Assembly: GCF_009711055.1 (NCBI RefSeq)
Contig: NZ_WMJY01000009.1
Coordinates: 47,263-111,262 of the forward strand
Length of the DNA: 64,000 nucleotides
Source: Myroides pelagicus
GTDB lineage: Bacteria > Bacteroidota > Bacteroidia > Flavobacteriales > Flavobacteriaceae
Reading direction: 5' to 3'
Shown: piece after piece, positions 35,090 to 44,017 of the stretch
Layout of the letters: each line of letters begins with the position of its first letter
Numbering within the stretch: position 1 is the first letter of the stretch
Position numbers and translations under genes: made by a program
The notes under the pieces: model-generated
The model's database searches: none
Seen by the model: only the letters and a program-made list of their open reading frames with translations
What the model was told of the DNA's origin: nothing

Positions 35090-38000
35090 CTATTCTTTCC
35101 TTAAATATACACTGATATATTTATTCTGTACTGACAATTCAAAACAATTATCTGGAACAAACCCTATTGCTTTTCGATTAAGTACAACCACTTTATTAAT
35201 CTGTTCATTGATTACCTGTTTCGACATTGTCGAAATGACTAACGAAGTTACCTTACTATCCATATCTGCAACATTTTCTATATATTCCACTATTCTACAT
35301 TTGGTTATATAGTTCATCTGAGCTACACTACGCTTATATTCATCTGGAATATATGAATACACTTTTCGCTTAGCTTCTTGTAAAGTTAACAAGAAATTTA
35401 TTTGTCCATAATCATCAGCAAAGTGTAATACTCTCTCTTTGTCACCTAAATAATTATTTAACTCATAATAATCTTCTGCATAGGTATTAAAATCCTCTTT
35501 GACTTCTTTTGATATATTACCTTCTTTATAAAGATAACTTAAGAATAATTTTTGCTTAAAATAGTCCTTATCCTCAAGATTCTTTCTGATATTTTTAAAT
35601 TGCTCTTTATAAAACTTGCTTATTTTCTTTGTACGTTCAGTGTAATTACTTCCAAAACTTTGGTCATCATAGGTAATTCGTTCACCAACCGTTGTAATGA
35701 TATGCCCTCCATAAATTACATAGTCACGCTTTCCATTTACCTCTGCATTTCCGTGTATATACATGGGTAAAATATCCAGTTTCAAAGTCTCTGCTAAGAA
35801 AAAAGCTCCTTTGTGAAAGCGCTGTATATCATTGGTCATAGAACGTGTACCCTCTGGAAAGATCATTAGTGAAAAACCTTGCTTTACTCTCTCCTCTAAG
35901 TGAACAACACTATTATCCACTCCATTTGAAACAGGATAAAACCCTGCCATCTGTACTGCTTTACCAAATACAGGTGACTTATACACCCAGTCATTTACCA
36001 GATAAACGATATTCGAATTTACCATCCCTATCGTTAAGGAGTCTAAAAACGAAGTATGGTTAGCGATAATCACAGCTGGCTTTTTAAAGTCTTCTTTGTG
36101 CTTATTGATCGTTGCCTTCTTTACGAACGGGTTTAGATATAACACTGAAGTTTGATATAGCGACATTCCTTTGCCAAACCATCTTAACTTCACCACTTTT
36201 GGCAACGGTAGTATAATCATCAGTATCCTCGCTATACAAGAATACAACACTCCAAATACACCGAAATAAGTAAACGAAACTATACTAAATAGCAACAGAC
36301 GTAGTGTGATAGGCGATACCCCCTTTTTCTGTCTGTTCATAAAACAAAAACGGTATAAACGCGGATAAAGTACAAAAGCGACAAGTACAGATACTGAAAG
36401 TCCAAGCAATGAAACAATAGAGATTGATCGCAAAGCTGGGTGCTTCGCAAAAATTAAAGTTCCTACGGCTAATAATGTAGTTAACACAGCTAATAAAATT
36501 GACGAGCGGTACATCGCACTTACACGTTTTCCTGTCGTATACTCCTTTTGTAAGGCACTTGTCATAAAAATAGTAAAATCTACACCTTGTCCAAAAATCA
36601 ACGTGCAAACTATAGAACTAAAAATAGTAAACTCAATCTGAAACAATCCCATCATCCCTGCAGTTATAAATCCAGTTATTATGATCGGTAAAATGCTCAC
36701 GATTGCTAATTCTATACGTTTAAAGAAAAACCACAAAATAGCCATTACTGCAAGTAACGAGTAGTTAACTAATAATGTAAAATCACTTACCAGATTACTC
36801 AAGAACGTTTCATTAATCTCTTTTCGATCTATCACTATGTAATCCTTGAATTCCTTTAGTCCTTGAATAAATATATCCTTATTGTCTTCTGATACTTTGA
36901 CTAGTGTATTAATTGTATAAAATCCTTCTTTTTCAACAATAAACTCCTCGATTACCTGAGGGTTTAACTGTACATAATCTTGAAAAGTTATAGGGCTATA
37001 ATTCACTTCCAGCATATCGTAAAAGAGGGCATACGTGTGCTCCATAAACCCATACTTCTTTCCTTCTTCAATCAATATGTGCTTTATATTAGAACGATTT
37101 TTTGTTGCCCAAAAAGTATTCCAATATTCTATTTTCTGTTCTTGCTGATGCCTCGATAGTACAATATTTCCTAAAGAGCTATATTGTTGAATATTTCCTT
37201 CCGACTCTACCTTATTTAGATATTTCGATAATACAGCATTGTTCTCTATCACTTGATCTACATCTTCCCCATAACAAGTAATATACAGTGATTTACTACT
37301 ACTATCTAAAGTGTTATTTAACTTCTCTTCGGCCTCTCGCAATTCTTCTGGAAAGTAGTTCATTGATGACAAGTCTTTATTAAAAGTTGTCTTTCCAAAA
37401 GTGAAAAAACTAATAAAAATCATCGCTAAACACAGACCTAACAACCACTTGCTTTTATCAAAAGGATACTTGGCAACCTTTTCCAAAATAGTATTGCTTT
37501 GCTTAGAATTATCTTCTTCCGTTGGCTTGTAAAGGTGAGGAATAAACAACAATGAAAAAATGCCAGCTGCCATAACTGTGATGGATGCGAAAATTCCTAA
37601 ATCTTTTAATGCTTCTGAATGAACAAATATTAAACACAAAAAAGCAATAGCTGTCGTTGAACAGCTCATCAATATTGGTTTGGTAATCTCTTTATAAACT
37701 TCTTTTAGATCTCCACTATACTTATAGTGAGTCATAATATGTAAGGCGTAATCAATTGTAATTCCAACTAATATAGCCCCAACACTTAGTGAAATAGCTG
37801 AAATAGAATCTCTAATGAAATATAGTACAAACAACGCCACACTTGCAGCAAACACAGTTGGTATAAATAGAATAACTGGCACTGCTAGTTTGCGATAAAA
37901 AGCAATAAACAACACTATCAAAACAGCTACCGAAATAACAACTGTACTTTGAATATCACTCTTTATCTGTTTAGCATTCGCAACAGCTACAAACGAAGCA

Positions 38001-38755
38001 CCAAAATAATCAACACTAGTCTTATCAAAATAAGCCTTGTTCAACCCTTTTTTTACCTCTTCGAGATAGTTAATGAACACTGTATTATGCTCTGTTTCTG
38101 TCCCACTATATACAGGATCAATAAACAATAATAGTTTATCTTCTTCTTTGTTCATGATAAAACCATCAACCAAGTGAAAATCACCTCCTGTATTTAACTC
38201 TTGTAGCTTCTCCAATGCGATAAATCCAATCCCTAACGGGTCGCGCTGAATGAATTGCTTTGCGACCATTCCTGTAGGCGAAATCAACGTTCTATAATTG
38301 TCCTCTACAACTCGTTGTAGACTGTCATTTGCCAATTTTCGCTCTATCTTATCATAATCTGCCTTCTCTAAAAAAAGAGGTAAATGCGCATAGACAAATT
38401 CAATAGTTTCATTGATATTCTCATCGTTTATTTTACCTTGAACGGACTTGACATATTCTTTTTTAACAGCTAACGAATCTAGAAATTGATTTGCTACCAA
38501 GACCATGTCCTCTGTTGTACCTCCTTTTTGCTTTTCAATGATTACCGATACTTTGTCAGAAAAACGCAATTGACCAAGTACTTTAGACGTAATTGTTGCT
38601 TTCTCATTTTTTGGTAATATCCGAGTGATATCTTCTTCAAATTTGATATTTACAGCTCCAAAGGCCATCAATACAACAAAAAAGATTGACAATATCAAGA
38701 ACATTACCTTGTTCTTTTCTCCCCACTGATAGATATGATAGAATATACTAGACAT
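35090..38755 (-). CDS. MMPL/RND exporter fused to a PlsC-type acyltransferase
   Basis: The 1221-residue protein has an N-terminal MMPL/RND exporter. It has two sets of membrane spans, each with a large periplasmic loop, over about residues 1-830. A 1-acyl-glycerol-3-phosphate acyltransferase domain follows, with HX4D in NHTSFLD and the acceptor motif FPEGTRS, at roughly 900-1080. A further soluble helical tail ends the protein. It is likely to move pigment or pigment lipid across the inner membrane and to transfer an acyl group at its cytoplasmic face (inference). Aryl-polyene clusters encode similar MMPL exporters. Its start shares a base with the GT2 stop. Confidence 0.88.
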   Translation of the reverse strand: MSSIFYHIYQWGEKNKVMFLILSIFFVVLMAFGAVNIKFEEDITRILPKNEKATITSKVLGQLRFSDKVSVIIEKQKGGTTEDMVLVANQFLDSLAVKKEYVKSVQGKINDENINETIEFVYAHLPLFLEKADYDKIERKLANDSLQRVVEDNYRTLISPTGMVAKQFIQRDPLGIGFIALEKLQELNTGGDFHLVDGFIMNKEEDKLLLFIDPVYSGTETEHNTVFINYLEEVKKGLNKAYFDKTSVDYFGASFVAVANAKQIKSDIQSTVVISVAVLIVLFIAFYRKLAVPVILFIPTVFAASVALFVLYFIRDSISAISLSVGAILVGITIDYALHIMTHYKYSGDLKEVYKEITKPILMSCSTTAIAFLCLIFVHSEALKDLGIFASITVMAAGIFSLLFIPHLYKPTEEDNSKQSNTILEKVAKYPFDKSKWLLGLCLAMIFISFFTFGKTTFNKDLSSMNYFPEELREAEEKLNNTLDSSSKSLYITCYGEDVDQVIENNAVLSKYLNKVESEGNIQQYSSLGNIVLSRHQQEQKIEYWNTFWATKNRSNIKHILIEEGKKYGFMEHTYALFYDMLEVNYSPITFQDYVQLNPQVIEEFIVEKEGFYTINTLVKVSEDNKDIFIQGLKEFKDYIVIDRKEINETFLSNLVSDFTLLVNYSLLAVMAILWFFFKRIELAIVSILPIIITGFITAGMMGLFQIEFTIFSSIVCTLIFGQGVDFTIFMTSALQKEYTTGKRVSAMYRSSILLAVLTTLLAVGTLIFAKHPALRSISIVSLLGLSVSVLVAFVLYPRLYRFCFMNRQKKGVSPITLRLLLFSIVSFTYFGVFGVLYSCIARILMIILPLPKVVKLRWFGKGMSLYQTSVLYLNPFVKKATINKHKEDFKKPAVIIANHTSFLDSLTIGMVNSNIVYLVNDWVYKSPVFGKAVQMAGFYPVSNGVDNSVVHLEERVKQGFSLMIFPEGTRSMTNDIQRFHKGAFFLAETLKLDILPMYIHGNAEVNGKRDYVIYGGHIITTVGERITYDDQSFGSNYTERTKKISKFYKEQFKNIRKNLEDKDYFKQKLFLSYLYKEGNISKEVKEDFNTYAEDYYELNNYLGDKERVLHFADDYGQINFLLTLQEAKRKVYSYIPDEYKRSVAQMNYITKCRIVEYIENVADMDSKVTSLVISTMSKQVINEQINKVVVLNRKAIGFVPDNCFELSVQNKYISVYLRKE

Positions 38756-39948
38756 TACTTTACTTTTTTATTGAATACTGATAATAATACATAACTTCCT
38801 ACTCCAAGTAGCACACTCATTACCCCTGCTAAAACAACACTTCCCACCAGATACTGTAATAGATGTGCAGAAATAGACTCAACTGTATAAGTGTCTAAAA
38901 GGATTTCTTTTGTCCCATGGGGAACAAGATAATACCCTGTTCTCAACGAAGCAAAAACAATTATTGGGATCATCGGCGGGATACTCACATTTGAAAAGGC
39001 AAAGGACAACACCTTGTTTAATCGAAAGGTAATTGCTAAAAAAATAGACAAGAAAGACTGTAATCCCCAAAGAGGTGCTATTCCTATAAATACACCTAGA
39101 CCTATGGAAATCGCTTTTTTCTGATTTGAATCATCACTTCCTAAAATATCTTCTCTCAGAAAGTCCTTAAAACTTTTTTTTTTAAAACGTCTTATGAAGT
39201 TTCTTGGAAAAATATACAGTAACAATAAAGTCACTAATACCATATTTAATAAACTAATACGCGTAAAGTCTTTAAAAGGTCTAAAATGAGATACGCGTTC
39301 TGACTCATCATATAAAACTTGAATAGGTACATTGCGCACAGCGACATCATTCCACGCGGCACGTACAATCACTTCTATTTCAAACTCAAACTTTTTGGTA
39401 TAGTATTTCTTTGCTAAAGCCTTCAATGGATAAAGTCGATATCCTGATTGTGTATCCGTCAATTTAATTCCAGTTTCAAACCAAAACCAAAAATTAGAAA
39501 ACTTATTTCCAAAGCTACTTTTCTTTGGTACTCCCTCTTGTTCCATATTTCTAGAACCAATGAGTAATAAGTTCTTTTCATCACTTAGCATAAGTGTCTC
39601 AACGAATACGGAGATATCACTGGGATAATGTTGGCCATCACTATCTATCGTAATTGCATATTGATATCCTTGTCGAATAGCTTCTCTAAATCCAATCGTC
39701 AGTGCATTTCCCTTTCCCTTATTTTGTGGTAAATCGATAATAAGTATAGTTGATCGATACTTTTCTAATATAGAAAGTGTCGTATCTGTCGAGCCGTCAT
39801 TGACAATAATAACCTTATCTGTATAAGACAACACACCTTCTATGACCCGTTGTAAAGTCTTGTGGTTATTATAAGTAGGAATTATTATACAAAATCCTAA
39901 TTCATCAATATTAGTGCGTATAGTAGGCGAAGTATAGTTGTCTTTCAT
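38755..39948 (-). CDS. GT2 glycosyltransferase with C-terminal DUF2062
   Basis: The 397 residues begin with a family 2 domain: CIIIPTYNNHKTL, VNDGSTD and the DxD-containing TIDSDGQHYPSD. After about residue 235 a membrane-associated DUF2062 part follows (GVFIGIAPLWGLQSFLSI), with two or three hydrophobic spans. The same pairing is found in aryl-polyene and flexirubin loci. The acceptor is unknown; a membrane lipid carrier is possible. It is translationally coupled to the MMPL fusion. Confidence 0.88.
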   Translation of the reverse strand: MKDNYTSPTIRTNIDELGFCIIIPTYNNHKTLQRVIEGVLSYTDKVIIVNDGSTDTTLSILEKYRSTILIIDLPQNKGKGNALTIGFREAIRQGYQYAITIDSDGQHYPSDISVFVETLMLSDEKNLLLIGSRNMEQEGVPKKSSFGNKFSNFWFWFETGIKLTDTQSGYRLYPLKALAKKYYTKKFEFEIEVIVRAAWNDVAVRNVPIQVLYDESERVSHFRPFKDFTRISLLNMVLVTLLLLYIFPRNFIRRFKKKSFKDFLREDILGSDDSNQKKAISIGLGVFIGIAPLWGLQSFLSIFLAITFRLNKVLSFAFSNVSIPPMIPIIVFASLRTGYYLVPHGTKEILLDTYTVESISAHLLQYLVGSVVLAGVMSVLLGVGSYVLLSVFNKKVK

Positions 39949-39959
39949 TTATTCATTCA

Positions 39960-40439
39960 TTACAGAAGCTTACTTTTATCTTCTGCTGTAAATATTTTTG
40001 ACTGCCGAGCATAATCGCTAATCCATTTTTTTAGCTCTGTTGATTGGCTATTATATCCCTTAACGATTGCTTCTTTGTCCTCTTGCAAATTACTTTTATA
40101 CTTAACAATATTCGGCAAATGCTCTTGAATAATTAATCGGACCAGTCGAATTTCAAGATTCGTTGGCTTATTATTCACTGCTTGATCTAGTAAGCCTGCA
40201 CCCTCTACGATAAGCATTTTTTTGTTTTTTATTCCCTTTGCGTATTTGCCCTTTGTTATCAATGCTGCACCTTTATATGCAGTTGACAGATCAGTATCAT
40301 CTAACGAAAGAGTCTTTTCATAGAATACTTCTGCTTGTTCAATTGAACCACTTGCTTGCTCAAAACTCTCTCTAATTCCTTTCGAAGAAGATTGAAAGAA
40401 TAGCGTCAAACTTACTATAAATACAGTCAATAACTTCAT
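39960..40439 (-). CDS. Secreted protein of unknown function in the flexirubin cluster
   Basis: The 159 residues have an N-terminal signal sequence (about 1-19) and a helical, TPR-like body (SFEQASGSIEQAEVFYEKTL, then STAYKGAALITKGKYAKG). No catalytic motif is visible. It sits 2 bases from the upstream hotdog gene and 11 from the GT2 gene in the lower operon, so it is probably a periplasmic accessory to export. I do not recognise a named family. Confidence 0.7.
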   Translation of the reverse strand: MKLLTVFIVSLTLFFQSSSKGIRESFEQASGSIEQAEVFYEKTLSLDDTDLSTAYKGAALITKGKYAKGIKNKKMLIVEGAGLLDQAVNNKPTNLEIRLVRLIIQEHLPNIVKYKSNLQEDKEAIVKGYNSQSTELKKWISDYARQSKIFTAEDKSKLL

Positions 40440-40441
40440 AT

Positions 40442-40816
40442 TTATTGTCTTTTAAATGTACTACTCATCTTTAGTGCAATAGCACTTTGAAACTCAATTG
40501 TACTTTTAACTTTCACAACGTCGTCTCTCTCATCTATTTGTAGCGAAAAAGATAATTCGTTACATTTTTCAGGGTTAATTAACGTCATAAACTTTACATT
40601 TAACACCTGCTCCAAAAAAAGCTTACTGCTGACGATCTCTTCAGTTAATTCCTTTATAATCTGAATCATGCAAACTCCTGGCATTACTGGGTTATTAGGG
40701 AAATGTCCTTTAAATACATTATGAGAGGTATTCAAAGTTACTAAAACTGAGTATTGATTTTCGCCAATTGACTTCAAATCAATTACTTCGTAAAAATTAT
40801 CAATAAGCATAGACAC
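40442..40816 (-). CDS. Hotdog 3-hydroxyacyl-ACP dehydratase-like protein
   Basis: The 124-residue hotdog protein carries the FabZ-type signature GHFPNNPVMPGVCMIQIIKEL. This supplies the catalytic histidine, but the glutamate helix is altered (Gln/Lys-Glu). It probably dehydrates ACP-bound intermediates during polyene extension. It is the first gene of the lower minus-strand operon, with a -7-like box 29 bases upstream. Confidence 0.85.
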   Translation of the reverse strand: MSMLIDNFYEVIDLKSIGENQYSVLVTLNTSHNVFKGHFPNNPVMPGVCMIQIIKELTEEIVSSKLFLEQVLNVKFMTLINPEKCNELSFSLQIDERDDVVKVKSTIEFQSAIALKMSSTFKRQ

Positions 40817-40844
40817 TACTATTTTTCTTAAAAAAGTTTAAATG

Positions 40845-40852
40845 CAAAACTA
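40845..40852 (-). promoter_or_regulatory. -7 box of the lower flexirubin operon
   Basis: On the minus strand TAGTTTTG matches TAnnTTTG, 28 bases before the hotdog gene. No clear -33 TTG is present. Confidence 0.4.
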
Positions 40853-41096
40853 ACTAAAAAAATACACTTTTTTATTTAAACGCATTTTAACTTATCTCTA
40901 ATTATTTGAAAGAGATGGGGTAGGGAGAAGAAAAGGAGAAGCGCATAATAAATTTAAAACACCTTAACTGTCAATAATAATTTACTGACTAGCTGATCTT
41001 TTGCATATAACCCTCTATAATACTTGAAAAGGCAGAACTTATCACTATACTCTTAAACGTTGTCTAATCGTAATAAAAAACACTCTTTCTTCTCTA

Positions 41097-41199
41097 TTGT
41101 TGCCAAGCTTCCACAATTAATGCAGTATTCCTGCAGTTTACGTGCCCAGAAGTGCTTCCTTGGCAAGAAAAGGTCACGAAAACTGCACGTATAGGTCAA
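41097..41199 (+). repeat. 103-nt structured element, copy B
   Basis: This is the second copy of the element at 18176-18278, same strand, same length and same identical blocks. TTGCCAAG (41100-41107) pairs with CTTGGCAA (41159-41166). Here TGCAGTTT (41132-41139) pairs with AAACTGCA over 8 bp at 41180-41187, longer than in copy A. It lies in the gap between the two flexirubin operons and runs opposite to them. No other gene is seen in 40853-41334. Confidence 0.75.
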
Positions 41200-41334
41200 T
41201 CATCACCGAAAAAGTCGAGACGAAAAAACAAAAAAATAACGTACTATAGACTATTTATGCAAAAACACTCCATAAATAATATATAGCAGACTTATAGCAA
41301 TCATTGCTCACCTTCTTAAACTTGATAGTTCTAC

Positions 41335-41376
41335 GATAAAAAAAGAGTGATTAAACGCTTTATAATGCGTAATCAC
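41335..41376 (-). terminator. Terminator of the upper flexirubin operon
   Basis: On the minus strand GTGATTACGC pairs with GCGTTTAATCAC (two-base bulge), followed by a T run. It lies just after the beta-barrel gene. Confidence 0.8.
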
Positions 41377-41401
41377 GTCTGTATAAAGATAATACTTTAA
41401 A

Positions 41402-41995
41402 TTAAAGTCTAAAATAAGCTCCGATCTGAAATGTGTTATTACGCATATAATCGTCATAGATGTACTGTACCCCGTTATAATATGTATCTGCTCCATTATT
41501 AATACTAACAACTCCAGGCATCCATCGAGCTTCCACACCAATGCGTTTAGTGATATCTAATCCGATACCAAAGTTAAATGTTAAGTCTATAGGAGTGATG
41601 TTCTTATCACTGCTATTCGTAGCAATTGCTAATCCAGGTCCTACTTGCAAGTTAACTCTACCCAAATGGAATTTATTAATCACGTTAATATCCACATAAT
41701 CTAACTGTAAATTACTTCCACTGCGGTCATAATTATAGTTTACTAGTGATGGGTTTATATTATCCGCCCCTTGACGTGAATACACAAGCTCAGGCTGTAA
41801 CTCATAGAACTTTGCCAATCTAATAGGAAGTTGTACCCCAAGATAAAAGTTAGTACGATAATCTCCTTCTGTACCTGTCACGGTACTCATATTCCATCCT
41901 CCACGAATACCAGGATTAATTCTTCTCGTTTTCTCTTTAGCATAAGACTGACCTATTCCTGCGATTAATAATAAGGTTAATAATAATTTTTTCAT
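41402..41995 (-). CDS. Outer membrane beta-barrel protein (PorT-like)
   Basis: The 197 residues start with a signal peptide (about 1-19, ending SYA). Alternating beta-strand sequence follows, as in PorT/OmpX-like eight-stranded barrels, and it ends in the aromatic QIGAYFRL typical of outer membrane strands. It is the last gene of the upper operon, just before its terminator and 22 bases after a lipoprotein gene. It may assist outer membrane placement of the pigment, or simply be a neighbour. Confidence 0.82.
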   Translation of the reverse strand: MKKLLLTLLLIAGIGQSYAKEKTRRINPGIRGGWNMSTVTGTEGDYRTNFYLGVQLPIRLAKFYELQPELVYSRQGADNINPSLVNYNYDRSGSNLQLDYVDINVINKFHLGRVNLQVGPGLAIATNSSDKNITPIDLTFNFGIGLDITKRIGVEARWMPGVVSINNGADTYYNGVQYIYDDYMRNNTFQIGAYFRL

Positions 41996-42017
41996 ATAGC
42001 TTTTCTCTTGGTGTTGG

Positions 42018-42644
42018 TTACTCTTCTACTAGCGGTATAAGCTTTATCCTCATCGGGAAGTTATAATGCTCTATAGATAAAATAGCCTTACCATCTTCCG
42101 ATTCGGTATAATTATAAACCGCTTTAGCCTTCTTAGGTGTTCCATATACTAAGCGAGATACACGGGCTAAAGGATTATCCCATACGACCACATTCTTTAG
42201 CTTATTATATTTTCCTAGATACACGATCTCATCTCCTAGCGAACGCTTCTTCATTACAGGTAATCTCGTAGCTGTAAAGAGCTGAAAATCTCTAGCTAAA
42301 ATACTCAAAATAAACTTCTTATTTATATCACTCATCGCATAATTAACTGCATATTTATCCGAATAAATAGAGAAATCAAATAATGTATTGCCAAAGTCTG
42401 AGGTAAGTACTACTCTGTGCTGTTGATCATCTATGCGTTTAATCACTATCAGACCGCTTAGTTCGTTCTTAAATAGGGTGATATTCGCTCTAAAGATGTG
42501 TTCTTCTCCTATCTTAGCGAAATAACTATTCTCCACCACTTGCTCAGTAGGTAGGAACCCTTGCTTAGGTAAATCCGCTAGCTGTACAGTTTTACACGAA
42601 TAGGTAAACAGTACACACAAACTAATTACTAAAACTCGAATCAT
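42018..42644 (-). CDS. Lipoprotein of the flexirubin cluster (possible LolB-like role)
   Basis: The 208 residues have a lipoprotein signal with Cys at about 17 (FTYSC). The mature part is beta-rich with DFGNTLFDFSIYSD in the middle. It overlaps the LolA-like gene upstream by 23 bases, a coupling that suggests a LolA-LolB-like carrier/receptor pair for moving lipid or pigment to the outer membrane. That pairing is inference; I see no definite LolB motif. Confidence 0.75.
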   Translation of the reverse strand: MIRVLVISLCVLFTYSCKTVQLADLPKQGFLPTEQVVENSYFAKIGEEHIFRANITLFKNELSGLIVIKRIDDQQHRVVLTSDFGNTLFDFSIYSDKYAVNYAMSDINKKFILSILARDFQLFTATRLPVMKKRSLGDEIVYLGKYNKLKNVVVWDNPLARVSRLVYGTPKKAKAVYNYTESEDGKAILSIEHYNFPMRIKLIPLVEE

Positions 42645-43251
42645 TTAACTTGATATTCGTTTGTCTGTTCTTGAATACAATGCGTGTATAATCGGCAGAA
42701 GGTTCTATTAATTTAACTTCCGATACTGTACTTTGCCCTTCGTCGAAGTACAATTCTATTTGTGAAATATACTGTAAAATATCTTTACTCAAGGGAATTA
42801 GCTTTGCAATACTGCGTTTGCCACTTTTGAAATAAGAGATTTTAAACTCCTTCTCATCAAACATATTTCCACTTATACTACCTACAATTAGATTATTAAT
42901 TTTAGCAAACTTCTTATTGTTCCCTATATCTACTTTATTCTTCTTTCCTTGATCATTAATACTAATCTTATTGTCTTTGAAAGCAATACTATATTCAAAA
43001 GGCAAACTGTATTTCCACAATAGTTTATTGGGAATTTGCAAGAGCATGCTTCCTTTAGATTCAATATCCTTTGACATAAAGCTAAGATGCTTATATTGAA
43101 TAAAATCTGTAGAAAGACTAGTAATCTCTTTTGTCTTTGCGATTACTTCCTTTCTAAATGTTGTAATCTCCACTTGATTCATTTCTTTTTCTTGTGCCAT
43201 AGCCCCAGTAGTCATTGCTAAAAATAACAAGGCACTTAATATCTTCTTCAT
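42622..43251 (-). CDS. LolA-like outer membrane lipoprotein carrier
   Basis: The 209 residues have a signal peptide (about 1-19, MTTGAMA) and a LolA fold. It shows LSTDFIQYKHLSFMSKDIESKG, then the family segment PNKLLWKYSLPFEYSIAFKDNKISI. LolA chaperones lipid-modified cargo through the periplasm. In aryl-polyene and flexirubin loci a dedicated LolA-like protein is usual and is thought to handle the pigment lipid. Confidence 0.88.
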   Translation of the reverse strand: MKKILSALLFLAMTTGAMAQEKEMNQVEITTFRKEVIAKTKEITSLSTDFIQYKHLSFMSKDIESKGSMLLQIPNKLLWKYSLPFEYSIAFKDNKISINDQGKKNKVDIGNNKKFAKINNLIVGSISGNMFDEKEFKISYFKSGKRSIAKLIPLSKDILQYISQIELYFDEGQSTVSEVKLIEPSADYTRIVFKNRQTNIKLNDSSFSN

Positions 43252-43255
43252 ACAC

Positions 43256-44017
43256 TTAATGATTTAATAGTTCGTCTAATGTTACCATTTCATAATGTTG
43301 ATTGGTCAGTTCAATCAATAATTGCTCTAAAACATTAACGCTTTTATTGGAGGTATCGTGTAATAAAATTATTCCTCCAGGTCGAATTTTGCGTTTTAAT
43401 CTTTCAAAAATACGCTGTTCACGATCAATAACAGTATCTAATGATCGAATATTCCACCCTGCTATCTTATAGTGTGTTTTAGACAAAGCATTCGCTATCT
43501 TGGGATTAGTCACCCCAAATGGGGGTCTATACCACATTGGTCGAATGCCCAGCACATTCTCAATGGTCTGTTCTCCCAATTCGATTTCTTGAGTAACCTC
43601 ATCAGCTGAGAGAAAGCCCATACGCGTGGTGTGAGTTTGTGTATGGTTACCGATAAGGTGTCCTTCTACGAAAGTCTGTTTAAGAATCAAAGGGTATTTA
43701 CTTACTTGATTTCCGATGCAAAAGAAAGTCGCTTTAGCATTGTACTTGTGCAAAAGCTCAAGCACCATCGGAGTAAATAGGGTAGGACCATCATCAAAGG
43801 TAATCGCAATTCGCTTTCGCGTCTCCCCTTTATTAGAAGTGATAGCCTTGACAAATACGTTCAATCGAATATCAAATGCTCCCCATGTAAGCATTCCAAT
43901 CCAAAGAAGCCCTCCTAGAAGGAACCACCACACACTTATTTTATTGACAAAAACTAGAGTGCTGACTACTGTAAAATACAATACTCCAAAGGAGTTGATC
44001 AGTTTTAATCTCCACAT
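43256..44017 (-). CDS. NodB-type polysaccharide deacetylase
   Basis: The 253 residues have two N-terminal membrane segments (about 8-46) and a NodB domain. The catalytic base/metal motif is TFDDGP (D75, D76), the metal-binding histidines are in HTQTH (H125, H129), and RPPFGVTNP follows. It should remove acetyl groups from an N- or O-acetylated glycan or another ester/amide substrate at the membrane. The substrate in this cluster is unknown. It overlaps the downstream end of the ketosynthase-like gene by 13 bases. Confidence 0.88.
   Translation of the reverse strand: MWRLKLINSFGVLYFTVVSTLVFVNKISVWWFLLGGLLWIGMLTWGAFDIRLNVFVKAITSNKGETRKRIAITFDDGPTLFTPMVLELLHKYNAKATFFCIGNQVSKYPLILKQTFVEGHLIGNHTQTHTTRMGFLSADEVTQEIELGEQTIENVLGIRPMWYRPPFGVTNPKIANALSKTHYKIAGWNIRSLDTVIDREQRIFERLKRKIRPGGIILLHDTSNKSVNVLEQLLIELTNQHYEMVTLDELLNH

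Noticed and set aside
34953..35312. 119-codon plus-strand frame
   Set aside because: It is antisense to the start of the FAD oxidoreductase and the end of the MMPL fusion, both strongly supported.
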